Source: Mollicutes bacterium Phil14 (GTDB taxonomy: Bacteria > Bacillota_I > Bacilli_A > ML615J-28 > CAG-698). Taken from it: DNA of 64,000 nt. Positions within the stretch are counted from its first letter, which is position 1, and each line of letters starts with the position of its first letter. Shown in pieces: positions 38,704 to 48,557 of the stretch. A program made the position numbers and the translations under genes. Where the stretch lies: positions 27,644 through 91,643 of the forward strand of contig MSHB01000021.1 in the NCBI GenBank assembly GCA_001940985.1, read 5' to 3'. Under the pieces are notes generated by a model. The model was not told the DNA's origin. It ran no database searches and saw only the letters and a list, made by a program, of their open reading frames with translations.

Positions 38704-39432
38704 ATGTTTACAACAGAACACTTTATTTGGATTGCAATTTGTATTGCTTTTATAATTGGTATGTTATTGTTTTGTATAAAAAAAGCAATCACTTTGAAGA
38801 CTGCAAGTTATATAATGACAATAATTTGTGCTTTTAGTGAAATTAGTAAAATGATGACTACTATGGTAGAAAGTTCATTTGGTGGAATGTACTTGAATCC
38901 ACGCTCACTCCCGTTCCATTTGTGCAGTTTAATGTTATTTGGGGTGCTTTATATAACATTTGGCAAAAATAACAATATAAAACATCCTGTTATAAACTTT
39001 TTAGCTGTTATGGGGACATTAGGCAGTTTTTGTGCCTTACTTATTCCAACAAACGGGACAAACTTTTTGGAACTAAAAGCTTATCAATGCTTTGTATACC
39101 ATGCTGGTCTACTTTGGTTTTCACTATACTTAATCATAAGTGGTAATGCTAAATTAGGATTAAAAGAATATAAACAAAATATAATTATTTTGCTTTCATT
39201 AGTTTTAATAACATTTTATATAAATAGTGCTTTATCAGCATATGGAACTAATTTTATGTATCTTGTTCGCCCACCAATGAAAAATCTTCCATATTTAAAT
39301 CTAAACAAGGGTTGGCATATTTATTTTCTTCGTTTATTACTTTTGGGATTTGGACTTTTGACACTTTTCCAATTACCATTTATTGTTCATATTCATAAAA
39401 AGAAAAATATATCAATGAATGAAGCATTATAA
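38704..39432 (+). CDS. YwaF family (TMEM164-like) membrane protein
   Basis: LPFHLCSLMLFGVLY, multi-TM 242 aa. Confidence 0.7.
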   Translation: MFTTEHFIWIAICIAFIIGMLLFCIKKAITLKTASYIMTIICAFSEISKMMTTMVESSFGGMYLNPRSLPFHLCSLMLFGVLYITFGKNNNIKHPVINFLAVMGTLGSFCALLIPTNGTNFLELKAYQCFVYHAGLLWFSLYLIISGNAKLGLKEYKQNIIILLSLVLITFYINSALSAYGTNFMYLVRPPMKNLPYLNLNKGWHIYFLRLLLLGFGLLTLFQLPFIVHIHKKKNISMNEAL

Positions 39433-39505
39433 TATTTTAATAATTCTTGCAATATTGAAATAGCAGAAGTATAATATATCTGCTAAAAAAACGAGGTGTA
39501 TTATT

Positions 39506-40543
39506 ATGAAAAGAAATGTACTAATGGCATTAGTATGTTTATTATTAAGTGTAGCATTAATAGGATGCAAAGAAAACGAAGAAACTCATAAACATGTATA
39601 TGGAGAATGGGTAGTAGTAAGTGAAGCGACATGTACAAAAAAAGGTGAAAGAGAAAAGAGTTGCTCATGTGGTGAAAAAGTAAAAGAAGAAATAGCAATG
39701 CTAGCCCACACAGAAGAAGTAATAAAAGGAAAAGAAGCAACATGTACAGAAGAAGGCTTAACTGAAGGAAAGAAATGTTCAGTATGTGGTACTATATTAG
39801 TAGCACAAGAAGCAATAAAAGCAAAAGGACATAGTTATTCAGAAGAATACAAATATGATGAAGAATATCATTGGCATGAAGCAACATGTAATGATACAGA
39901 AGAAGTAAGTGGCAAAGAAAAACATACATATGAAAATGGAGTATGTAAGTGTGGGCAAGTTGAAAAGAAAACAACTGTTACATTAGATGAATGGAAAAAA
40001 TTATTTGAAGCAGAAAATATTAAAATGTATTTTTATGATAGTAATGCACAACAAACAGTAATATATGATGGAAATAAAATTTATTGGAAAGGTCACACAA
40101 TTTCTACAGGTGAAGATGTTGAGTTTTATTTTGAATATGTAACTGATTCAGAAGGAAATAGAACTTGGTATTGTTACTCACAAAACGCTGAAGGAAAATG
40201 GGTAAAATCACTTGATGCAATTAATAATGGCGAAACTTATTATAATATGAAGAAAACTTTCTTTGGATTTGGCGAATACTTTTCATCATTTAAATATGAA
40301 CAAGAAAATGATTTATATAAAGCAGATTCATTAAAAATTAATTATAATTTGGTCAATAATTCTATTGAATGTGATTTAAAAGATATTTGTGTTAAAGTGG
40401 CTGATGGAAAAATCGCACAATTAGTATTTTCATGCTTGATGGATTATTATCCAACTCCTGAATATCACTATGTTGATACAGCTTATTATACAATTGATGA
40501 AGCAGGAACTGCTACTGTAACACTTCCAGAAACTGCTAATTAA
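39506..40543 (+). CDS. lipoprotein with Cys-rich CxCG/CxxCG repeats
   Basis: Lipobox LSVALIGC; repeated EATCT..G....CSCGE / CSVCGT / CKCGQ segments. Confidence 0.75.
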   Translation: MKRNVLMALVCLLLSVALIGCKENEETHKHVYGEWVVVSEATCTKKGEREKSCSCGEKVKEEIAMLAHTEEVIKGKEATCTEEGLTEGKKCSVCGTILVAQEAIKAKGHSYSEEYKYDEEYHWHEATCNDTEEVSGKEKHTYENGVCKCGQVEKKTTVTLDEWKKLFEAENIKMYFYDSNAQQTVIYDGNKIYWKGHTISTGEDVEFYFEYVTDSEGNRTWYCYSQNAEGKWVKSLDAINNGETYYNMKKTFFGFGEYFSSFKYEQENDLYKADSLKINYNLVNNSIECDLKDICVKVADGKIAQLVFSCLMDYYPTPEYHYVDTAYYTIDEAGTATVTLPETAN

Positions 40544-40783
40544 AAAAGACAAGATTAGGTATAAGAGTACCTTTTAGCTGATGAATTCTACAATATTTAG
40601 AAGAAAATGAAGTCTTAGTTGAATAAATTAGACATATTACTACTAAACAAATAGTGTATAAAATAATGTTATATGTAGTATAGCTTTAGATTATACGCAT
40701 TAATATTAAAAATTTTAGAATTTATAATTTTTATGTGCATTTGCTACAAATTTATTATACAAAAAATTTTTATAAAAAATATA

Positions 40784-40824
40784 AAAAAAACACTATCATA
40801 ACATGTGATAGTGTTTTTTTGTAT
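40784..40824. terminator. bidirectional terminator hairpin
   Basis: AAAAAACACTATCAtaacaTGTGATAGTGTTTTTTT. Confidence 0.8.
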
Positions 40825-40945
40825 ATTTCATATATCAACTTTTAATTTGTATTGAAACATAATATTATGCTTTTCTTAATCTTTATATAGTCAATTGCAA
40901 TTATAAAAAAATGTCTGTAAGCAAAGACTTATAGACCACTATATT

Positions 40946-41032
40946 TGGTGCGGATAAGAGGACTTGAACCTCCACTTTCTTGCGAAAATTAGAGTCTGAA
41001 TCTAATGCGTCTACCAGTTCCGCCATACCCGC
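40946..41032 (-). tRNA. tRNA-Leu (anticodon CAG)
   Basis: Minus strand GCGGGTATGGCGGAACTGGTAGACGCATTAGATTCAGACTCTAA...GGTTCAAGTCCTCTTATCCGCACCA; long variable arm. Confidence 0.93.
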
Positions 41033-41059
41033 AAAAAAAAAGAAGTAAGCAATAAAAAA

Positions 41060-41136
41060 TGGTGACCTATACGGGGTTCGAACCCGTGAATGTAAGCTTG
41101 AGAGGCTTATGAGTTAAACCACTTCTCCAATAGGCC
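41060..41136 (-). tRNA. tRNA-Glu (anticodon CTC)
   Basis: Minus strand GGCCTATTGGAGAAGTGGTTTAACTCATAAGCCTCTCAAGCTTACATTCACGGGTTCGAACCCCGTATAGGTCACCA. Confidence 0.88.
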
Positions 41137-41237
41137 ACGTACGATTATTTTAACACTTTTTATAATAGATGTCAAATAATACAATAAAAAACTTTATCTT
41201 TCCAAACAAAATTTAATGTGATATAATATGGTAAATA

Positions 41238-42815
41238 TTGTGGAGGTCAATTATGAGTTTGAAAATGAAACAGTTAAAAGATTTAACTTTAAAAGAAAAA
41301 ATCGGACAATTAATAGTTGTTGGATTTGGAACAAAAGAATATGATAATCAAATAAATCATATGGTAGATAACTATAGTTGTGGAAATGCAATTTTGTTTG
41401 CTAGAAATTATAGTGATCCTAAACAAATGAAAAAACTTTGTAAAGACATTCATAAAAATATTTATAAGAAAACAGGCGTTGTACCATTTATTGCTATTGA
41501 TCAAGAAGGTGGAATGGTTACTAGAATGATGAGTGGAGTTACTTTTGCTCCTAGCCAAATGAGTTGCTCAGCTTCAAGTGTAAATGATGCAGCATATTTA
41601 TCGGGTAAGATGTTATCAAGAGATATGATTAGATTAGGACTTAATTTAGATTTAGCTCCATGTCTAGAAGTTAATCCAAATTTATCTAATCCTATGGTAA
41701 ACATTAGAAGTTATTCATCAAATCCAGTAACAGCCGGAAACATGGCTAAAAGATTTATTAAGGGTTTAAGTGAGTATGGAGTTTTAGGATGTACAAAACA
41801 TTTCCCTGGATGTGGTGAGGCCGATGCTGATGATCATTTAGAGATTACAACAATCAATCAAAGTAAAGAGGAAATAGAAAAAATAGGACTTGTTCCATTT
41901 AAAATGAATATAGACACTCCTAGTATTATGACGTGTCATTCTATTTTTAAAGATTTAGATGACGTACCATCAACTTTATCAAAAACTGTCTTACAAGGTT
42001 TATTGAGAAAAGAAATGGGTTATAAAGGTTTGATTATTTCAGATTGCGTAGAAATGAAGGCAATTGCAAACTTCTGTGGAAGTGCTAATGGTGCAGTTAG
42101 AGCATTAGTCGCAGGATGTGATTTAATATTAGTATGTGAAACTTGGGAAACTCAAGATGAAGTATTTAATGCTTTATATAAAGCAGTAGAAGATGGAGTT
42201 TTAAAAGAAGAACTAATTGATGAAAAAGTTGAAAGAATACTTTCATATAAAGAAAAAACTCTTCCTTATTTAGAAAAATATTTCTTTGAAAATAATGAAG
42301 AATACGTTCCATCAAATGAAAATAATGAACTTGCCCAAGAAATCGTGGATAAATCTATTACAGTAGTTAAAGGCAAGGAACCAAAACTTGGTAAAAACAC
42401 ATTAGTTGTTGCTCCAATCCCAACAATTGCTTCACTAGTTGAAGAAAGTTTTGAGATAAGAAGTTTGACCAATGCTTTAAAAGCTAAATTTCCTAATAAT
42501 GATATTTATGAATTTGTACGTACTTCAGAATTTAAAGATTTCTTATTAAAAGAAATTGAAAAACATGATGATATGATTTTCTTTAGTTATGATGCTAGTA
42601 TGGATGCTACTCAAGTTGAGGCTATTAATGCATTACTTGAAACAAATAAAGATATTTATGTAGTATCATTAAAAGGTCCAATGGATCAATCATTATTCAA
42701 AAATCTAAAGAATTATATGTGCTTATATGAATATACTCCAAACTCAATTAGAGCTATCGTAAAATATCTTAATAATGAAATTAAAGTAGAAGGAAAATTA
42801 CCTTATGGTGATTAA
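41238..42815 (+). CDS. glycoside hydrolase family 3, beta-N-acetylhexosaminidase (NagZ-like)
   Basis: VPFIAIDQEGGMVTRM, GCTKHFPGCGEADADDH (KHFPGxG motif); likely start 41253. Confidence 0.88.
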   Translation: MWRSIMSLKMKQLKDLTLKEKIGQLIVVGFGTKEYDNQINHMVDNYSCGNAILFARNYSDPKQMKKLCKDIHKNIYKKTGVVPFIAIDQEGGMVTRMMSGVTFAPSQMSCSASSVNDAAYLSGKMLSRDMIRLGLNLDLAPCLEVNPNLSNPMVNIRSYSSNPVTAGNMAKRFIKGLSEYGVLGCTKHFPGCGEADADDHLEITTINQSKEEIEKIGLVPFKMNIDTPSIMTCHSIFKDLDDVPSTLSKTVLQGLLRKEMGYKGLIISDCVEMKAIANFCGSANGAVRALVAGCDLILVCETWETQDEVFNALYKAVEDGVLKEELIDEKVERILSYKEKTLPYLEKYFFENNEEYVPSNENNELAQEIVDKSITVVKGKEPKLGKNTLVVAPIPTIASLVEESFEIRSLTNALKAKFPNNDIYEFVRTSEFKDFLLKEIEKHDDMIFFSYDASMDATQVEAINALLETNKDIYVVSLKGPMDQSLFKNLKNYMCLYEYTPNSIRAIVKYLNNEIKVEGKLPYGD

Positions 42816-42827
42816 AAAGGTGAAAGT

Positions 42828-43928
42828 ATGATTATTGATTCACATATCCATTACTCTTTGCCTAGAACATGTGAAGAAGTATTAGAAGCTTTAGAAATGA
42901 CTGGTTGTGAATACGGTAATTTAGTTGCTCAGCTTAGTAAAACAAGGGCTTCTGAAACTTTGGATTGTCTATGTGCTAAATATTTGTCAAAAGGTAAACT
43001 ATATACATATGGTAGTTTAGATGTTACAGAATATTATAAAATGAATGAATTAGGAAAAAAGCAAGCAGAACATGTTGAAAAATTAATGGCATGTGGTTGC
43101 GATGGAATTAAAATGCTTGAGGGTAAACCAGAAGAAAGAAAGAAATTTCCTATTCCTGATTTTGATAGTCCAGAATTTGATGCTTACTTTGAATATATGG
43201 AAAAAAACAGAATTCCTATTGTATGGCATATAAATGACCCTGAGGAATTCTGGGATATCAATAAAGTTCCAGAATGGGCTCTTAGATCTGGATGGTTTTA
43301 TGATGATAGCTTTGTGAATAATGAAAAGCAATATACTCAAGTAGAAAATGTATTAAAAAAACATCCTAATTTGGTAGTTGCTTTTGCCCATTTCTATTTT
43401 CTTTCAGCACAGTTAGATAGATTAGGTGAAATGTTTGATAAATATCCTAATGTTTGTGTAGATATGGCACCAGGAATTGAATTGTTTGAAAATTTATCTA
43501 AGAATATTGAAGTTTCTAGAAAATTCTTTGAAAAATATCAAGATAGAATAATATATGGTACAGATATTTGCAGATTAGAAGAAACACCTGATAATGATTT
43601 TAATTTGAAAGATACAATTATTAGAGGAAAACTATGTCAAGAGTTTATAGTTAAAGATAAAGTTTATATTCCTGGTGATGAAAAATCGTTATTAGGAAAA
43701 GATGATTTAAATTTAAATGGATTAAATTTACCAAAAGAGATAGCAGATAAGATTTTTTATAAAAACTTTTTACGTATTACTGGAAAACCAAAAGAAATTA
43801 ATGTTGATGAAGTATTAAAGGAAATTGAAAGAGAAAAAGATAGAGTTAAATTCTTGAGTTCTTTTAATAACGAAAAATGTAATTTAAGTTATTTAGAAAC
43901 AATAGAAAATATTTTTAAAACAAAGTAA
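42828..43928 (+). CDS. amidohydrolase family (TIM-barrel metal-dependent hydrolase)
   Basis: MIIDSHIHYSLP, VWHINDPEEFW, IIYGTDI. Confidence 0.8.
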   Translation: MIIDSHIHYSLPRTCEEVLEALEMTGCEYGNLVAQLSKTRASETLDCLCAKYLSKGKLYTYGSLDVTEYYKMNELGKKQAEHVEKLMACGCDGIKMLEGKPEERKKFPIPDFDSPEFDAYFEYMEKNRIPIVWHINDPEEFWDINKVPEWALRSGWFYDDSFVNNEKQYTQVENVLKKHPNLVVAFAHFYFLSAQLDRLGEMFDKYPNVCVDMAPGIELFENLSKNIEVSRKFFEKYQDRIIYGTDICRLEETPDNDFNLKDTIIRGKLCQEFIVKDKVYIPGDEKSLLGKDDLNLNGLNLPKEIADKIFYKNFLRITGKPKEINVDEVLKEIEREKDRVKFLSSFNNEKCNLSYLETIENIFKTK

Positions 43929-43940
43929 AGGTTAAAATAA

Positions 43941-44522
43941 ATGAAAATATTATTAACTGCTTTTGAGCCGTTTGATGGCCAAACTAGTAATTCTAGTTTA
44001 GAGGTTTTAAATAGAATTAGTGATGCTGATAATATTGTAAAGGCTGTCTTACCTGTTTCTTATGATAAATCTAAAGAGAAAATTAACGAATTAATTGATA
44101 CCAGTAATCCTAACATTGTTATATGTTTAGGGCAAGCAGGACTAGCTAATAGTATTAGACTTGAGAAATTAGCTATAAATTATACTAGAGCACCAATAGC
44201 TGATAATGATGGGGTAATAAAAGAATGTGGTAGTGTCATAAAAGACTCAAAAGAAGCAATTTTTACTAATTTTGCAATTGAAAATATTTATAAAAACATG
44301 GTTGAATTGTCAAAAAAGAAATATAATGTTAGAATTAGTGTAAGTGCTGGTAGTTATATTTGTAATACTACATATTATGTTGCTCTAAAAAGAATGAATG
44401 GAAATGCACTTTTTATTCATTTGCCATATTATAAAGGTCAAGTAAATGATACTAACATATTTCAAATGGATATCGATGAAATGGTTGATACAGTTAAGTA
44501 TATAATTGATATGGTAAAATAA
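43941..44522 (+). CDS. pcp: pyroglutamyl-peptidase I-like
   Basis: MKILLTAFEPFDGQTSNSSLEVL; ICLGQAGLANSIRLEKLAINY; SAGSYICNTTYY. Confidence 0.88.
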   Translation: MKILLTAFEPFDGQTSNSSLEVLNRISDADNIVKAVLPVSYDKSKEKINELIDTSNPNIVICLGQAGLANSIRLEKLAINYTRAPIADNDGVIKECGSVIKDSKEAIFTNFAIENIYKNMVELSKKKYNVRISVSAGSYICNTTYYVALKRMNGNALFIHLPYYKGQVNDTNIFQMDIDEMVDTVKYIIDMVK

Positions 44523-44529
44523 CGACTAA

Positions 44530-44566
44530 CTAATGCTAGATTTTTCTAGCATTTTTAGTTTTTTAC
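44530..44566 (+). terminator. rho-independent terminator
   Basis: AATGCTAGAtttttCTAGCATTTTTAGTTTTTT. Confidence 0.75.
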
Positions 44567-44604
44567 TAATTTACTTATAAAATTAGTGAAAATAATAAAA
44601 AAAT

Positions 44605-45333
44605 ATGGTAAAATATTTATTGGAGGTAAATATGTCAAAAATCATTTTAAAAGATATTAAAAAAGAATATGGTAGTGATGAGACAAGAATCACTGCTTTA
44701 GATAACATAAATTTTGAAATCGGTTCTGGAGAACTAGTGGTTATTTTAGGTGCAAGTGGTGCTGGTAAAAGTACATTGTTAAATATACTAGGTGGAATGG
44801 ATATCCCTACTAGTGGAAAATATTTAGTTGATGATGTTGACGTAACAGCTTTAAATGAAAAGAAATTATCTTTATTCAGAAGAGAGAAAATTGGTTTTGT
44901 TTTTCAATTTTATAATTTGATGCCTAATCTTACCGCATTAGAAAATGTTGAATTATCTGCTCAAACAGTTAAAAATGGTTTAGATCCTATTGAGACATTA
45001 AAAATGGTTGGCTTAGAAAAAAGAATAAATAATTTCCCATCTAAGCTTTCTGGTGGGGAGCAACAAAGAGTATCAATTGCTAGAGCAATAGTTAAACAAC
45101 CAAGTCTACTATTATGTGATGAGCCTACTGGAGCATTAGATAGTAAAACTGGTCAAAGTATTATTAAATTATTAAAAGAAATTAGTAAAAATGGTAATCA
45201 AACCGTAATTATTGTAACTCATAATGCCAATATTCAATATATAGCTGATAGAGTTATAAAATTAAGTGATGGTAAAATAATAGAAGATGTAAGAAATGAT
45301 ACTCCTAAAGATGTTGAGGAAATAGTATGGTAA
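44605..45333 (+). CDS. ABC transporter ATP-binding protein (MacB/LolD-like)
   Basis: [45 protein letters not shown]; likely start 44632. Confidence 0.93.
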   Translation: MVKYLLEVNMSKIILKDIKKEYGSDETRITALDNINFEIGSGELVVILGASGAGKSTLLNILGGMDIPTSGKYLVDDVDVTALNEKKLSLFRREKIGFVFQFYNLMPNLTALENVELSAQTVKNGLDPIETLKMVGLEKRINNFPSKLSGGEQQRVSIARAIVKQPSLLLCDEPTGALDSKTGQSIIKLLKEISKNGNQTVIIVTHNANIQYIADRVIKLSDGKIIEDVRNDTPKDVEEIVW

Positions 45334-47654
45334 AAAAATCTCTCAAAAAACATCATTATGGGAATGTTTTAAGAAAAAAAGTGGTTCGTGAAATTAGAAC
45401 TAGTTACTTACAATATTTATCTGTTATTATGATTGCTATGTTAGCAGTAACACTATTCACTGGTATTTTTGCTAATTATAAGAATTTTGATGATAGAGTA
45501 AAAAAGGTTTACGAAGAAACTAATATGTGTGATATTGTTATCACGTATTCAGAACATGATGAAAAAGATGAAAAGTATTTGCAAGAAAAATACTTTGAAT
45601 ACGAAAGAAGAATATATTTTACTGGACTAACAGAAAACGTTGGATTTAATGCAATTGTATTTGATGAAAATACAAAAATGAATGTTCCAACAGATATTTC
45701 AGTAGATAAGATAACATTAGATGACGTTTTAGTAGATAATAACTTATTGAAGAAAAGAAATATAAAAATTGGTGATACTATTGCTATTGAATTTAATTCG
45801 ATTTCTATAGATTTAAAAATTACAGGTACAATGGTTCACCCTGAGGCTTTAGATAACTCAACTTATGGTAATGGTTTGATATACATAGGTTATAATGCTA
45901 TGTCTGAAAGCTTAAAAGAAAAATTCGGTTTACTTGGGACTGCAATAATTAATAATATGTATACTCAATATATAATTAAGTGTGCCGATAATAGTGAAAA
46001 AAATCTTGATAATTATTTAGATGATATTAATGATTATTTTTTGAATAAAGAAAATAATAATCTTTTGTTTGCTGTAAAGAGAAGTAATTTACCAACAAAC
46101 GTTTCAATTGAATCTGATGTTATCCAAGCAAAGAAAATGCTTTACGTATTTCCAGTAATTTTCTATTTAGTAGCAATTTTAATTATATTAACTTCTATAT
46201 CTCAGTTAATTAATAAAGAGAGAATGAATATTGGTATTATGAAGTCATTTGGTTATACTCGTTCAGAGATATTAAAACACTATATGACTATTGCCATTGT
46301 TTTATGTTTGATTGGAAGTATCATTGGAATAATTTTAGGTCCAGCGATAATTCCTGAAGTAATGAATACAAAATATAAATATTTATATCAATTACCTCAA
46401 TACAAAGTTCCATTTGTTAGATTTGAATATTTGTACAGCGTTATTGTTTTAATATTAGTATCAGTAGTTGCTAGTTACGCCGTATGTAAAGGTGAAATAA
46501 ATAAGAAACCTATTGAAAGTTTGCGTGGTGAAAATAGCATTGATATGAAACCAATTTTAATTGAAAAAACTCATTTGTTTAAGAAAATACCTTTAACAAT
46601 TAGAATGGCACTTAGAAATATGCGAAGGAAAATAAGTAGAACTCTTATGGTTGTTTTGGGACTGTTAGGTTGTTCATCGCTTTTAGTTTGTGGCTTTGGA
46701 ATAGATAACACTTTAAACTATGGTTTAAATTTGGAAATTGACGAACTAATAGCCTATGATATTTCTGTTTCATATAAAAATGCAACTTTTATTAAAGATG
46801 AATTGACTAAAATAAGTGGAATTGAACAAGTTGATGAATATGCAAAACTAAATGTAACATTACAAGGAAAGAATGCAATTTCTAGTTACTTATATCTTTT
46901 ATCTAATGATGGTAATATATTTTCACCAGATTATCATAAGGATGGAGCGTTAGTTTCAAAAAAGGTAGCTAATGAAATTGGTATTAATGTTGGTGATGAA
47001 ATAAAAATAATATATAATAATACATTACATATCAAAAAAGTAGTAGATATAGTAGAATTATGTATAACTCAAGGCGTTTTCATATCTGAAGACAATATTG
47101 ATATAGAGTTTAAGCCAACTGCTTCTTGGATAAGAATTAGCAATTCTGATTTGTCTGATAGTGTTAATAATGAAATTAAAGAACTTGCTAATGTTTCATC
47201 AACTATGACTCGTAGTGAAATGCATGAAAGAGCAGATAGTGTTACATCAGCAATCAGACTTATGACTTTAACAATTAAAACATTTGCTATTTTGCTTGCC
47301 GTTGTTGTTTTATATAATTTAGCTTTACTTAATTTTGAAGAAAGAACTAAAGATATTGCCACTTTGAAAGTTTTAGGTTTCACTAGAACAGAAATTGGAA
47401 CATCATTAACATTTGAAATATTAGTTTCAACATTAATAGGATCATTAATAGGATTAATATTCGGTAAGCCTCTACTAGTTTTGGTAATGAGCATAAACGA
47501 AAATCCATTGTTAAGTTATATTTATCATATTGATGCTATAACTTACTTATATACAATATTATTGACATGTGGGGTTAGTATATTAATAAATACAATTTTT
47601 GCATTTTTAACAAAAAATGTTAAAATGGTTGAATCATTAAAATCAGTTGACTAG
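45327..47654 (+). CDS. FtsX-like ABC transporter permease
   Basis: 775 aa with two FtsX-like TM cores (ERMNIGIMKSFGYTRSEILKHY; ERTKDIATLKVLGFTRTEIG). Confidence 0.9.
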   Translation: MVKKSLKKHHYGNVLRKKVVREIRTSYLQYLSVIMIAMLAVTLFTGIFANYKNFDDRVKKVYEETNMCDIVITYSEHDEKDEKYLQEKYFEYERRIYFTGLTENVGFNAIVFDENTKMNVPTDISVDKITLDDVLVDNNLLKKRNIKIGDTIAIEFNSISIDLKITGTMVHPEALDNSTYGNGLIYIGYNAMSESLKEKFGLLGTAIINNMYTQYIIKCADNSEKNLDNYLDDINDYFLNKENNNLLFAVKRSNLPTNVSIESDVIQAKKMLYVFPVIFYLVAILIILTSISQLINKERMNIGIMKSFGYTRSEILKHYMTIAIVLCLIGSIIGIILGPAIIPEVMNTKYKYLYQLPQYKVPFVRFEYLYSVIVLILVSVVASYAVCKGEINKKPIESLRGENSIDMKPILIEKTHLFKKIPLTIRMALRNMRRKISRTLMVVLGLLGCSSLLVCGFGIDNTLNYGLNLEIDELIAYDISVSYKNATFIKDELTKISGIEQVDEYAKLNVTLQGKNAISSYLYLLSNDGNIFSPDYHKDGALVSKKVANEIGINVGDEIKIIYNNTLHIKKVVDIVELCITQGVFISEDNIDIEFKPTASWIRISNSDLSDSVNNEIKELANVSSTMTRSEMHERADSVTSAIRLMTLTIKTFAILLAVVVLYNLALLNFEERTKDIATLKVLGFTRTEIGTSLTFEILVSTLIGSLIGLIFGKPLLVLVMSINENPLLSYIYHIDAITYLYTILLTCGVSILINTIFAFLTKNVKMVESLKSVD

Positions 47655-47662
47655 GAGTAATT

Positions 47663-48355
47663 ATGGTTATAAAGTATATTTTATATTTTTTGATTTATGC
47701 ATTTTTAGGATGGTGTTGCGAAGTTTCATTTGCAACTTTAAAGACTGGAAAGTTTGTTAATCGTGGTTTCTTGAATGGACCAATTTGCTCAATATATGGA
47801 TTTGGAATGGTAATAGTATTATTGGTTCTTACACCAGTAAAAGATAATCCATTTATCTTATTTATATGCTCAATGTTACTAGCTACATTATTAGAATTTG
47901 TAACTGGATTCATTTTAGAAAAATTCTTCCATAAAAAATGGTGGGACTATTCTAAAGAACCATTTAATATAAAAGGATATGTCTGCATTAGATTTTCAAT
48001 TTTATGGGGAATTTGTTGCTTATTGATAGTAGACATTTTTCATCCACTTATTGAAAAATTAGTTTCAAATATTCCTAATAATGTGGCAATTATTATAATT
48101 ATAATAAGCGCAGTACTATATGTTGTTGATCATATCGTGACAATACTTCAAGTAATTAATTATGGAAAGCATACTAAAGAATTAGAAAGATTGTCAAATG
48201 ATTTAAGATTTACATCAGATAAGATTGGTCAAAAGGTTTCCGATGCAACTCGTGTTCTTATGGAACAATATGATAAAGTTAATGAAAAATTAAGGAAATC
48301 TCGTCTTGTTAAGGCATTCCCAAAATTGCATAAAAAAGAAGAGGAGAATAATTAA
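47663..48355 (+). CDS. putative ABC transporter permease (CmpB-like / YwdE-type membrane protein)
   Basis: FLIYAFLGWCCEVSFATLKTGKFVNRGFLNGPICSIYGFG typical of this family. Confidence 0.8.
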   Translation: MVIKYILYFLIYAFLGWCCEVSFATLKTGKFVNRGFLNGPICSIYGFGMVIVLLVLTPVKDNPFILFICSMLLATLLEFVTGFILEKFFHKKWWDYSKEPFNIKGYVCIRFSILWGICCLLIVDIFHPLIEKLVSNIPNNVAIIIIIISAVLYVVDHIVTILQVINYGKHTKELERLSNDLRFTSDKIGQKVSDATRVLMEQYDKVNEKLRKSRLVKAFPKLHKKEEENN

Positions 48356-48360
48356 AATTA

Positions 48361-48389
48361 TTGACAATAACTAAAAAAAATAATATAAT
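48361..48389 (+). promoter_or_regulatory. sigma-A promoter
   Basis: TTGACA (48361) - 17 nt - TATAAT (48384). Confidence 0.8.
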
Positions 48390-48403
48390 ATCACTGAACC
48401 TAT

Positions 48404-48543
48404 AAAAGGGGAGTAGCACAGTATTTTATACTGAATCATACTCGTCAGAACGGTATTTTATACCCGGGTATGATAATCATATTTGTTAAGTGATTTTGCA
48501 AGACCTTTCCATGTTTTACATGAGTTAGGTCTTTTAATTTTAA
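48404..48543 (+). promoter_or_regulatory. yybP-ykoY-like (Mn2+) riboswitch with overlapping terminator
   Basis: AAAGGGGAGTAG at 5' end, TGCAAGACCTTTCC at 3' end; AAGACCT...AGGTCTTTT terminator overlaps the 3' strand; controls a P-type cation ATPase. Confidence 0.8.
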
Positions 48544-48557
48544 TAAGGAGATTAGAA

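Noticed and set aside
39504-39974. Leu-rich minus-strand ORFs (79 and 60 aa) opposite the Cys-repeat lipoprotein
   Set aside because: Shadow of purine-rich coding sequence; no RBS or independent context.
40550-40780. Possible ncRNA in the AT-rich gap before tRNA-Leu
   Set aside because: No convincing promoter-to-terminator unit or conserved structure apart from the terminator at 40784.
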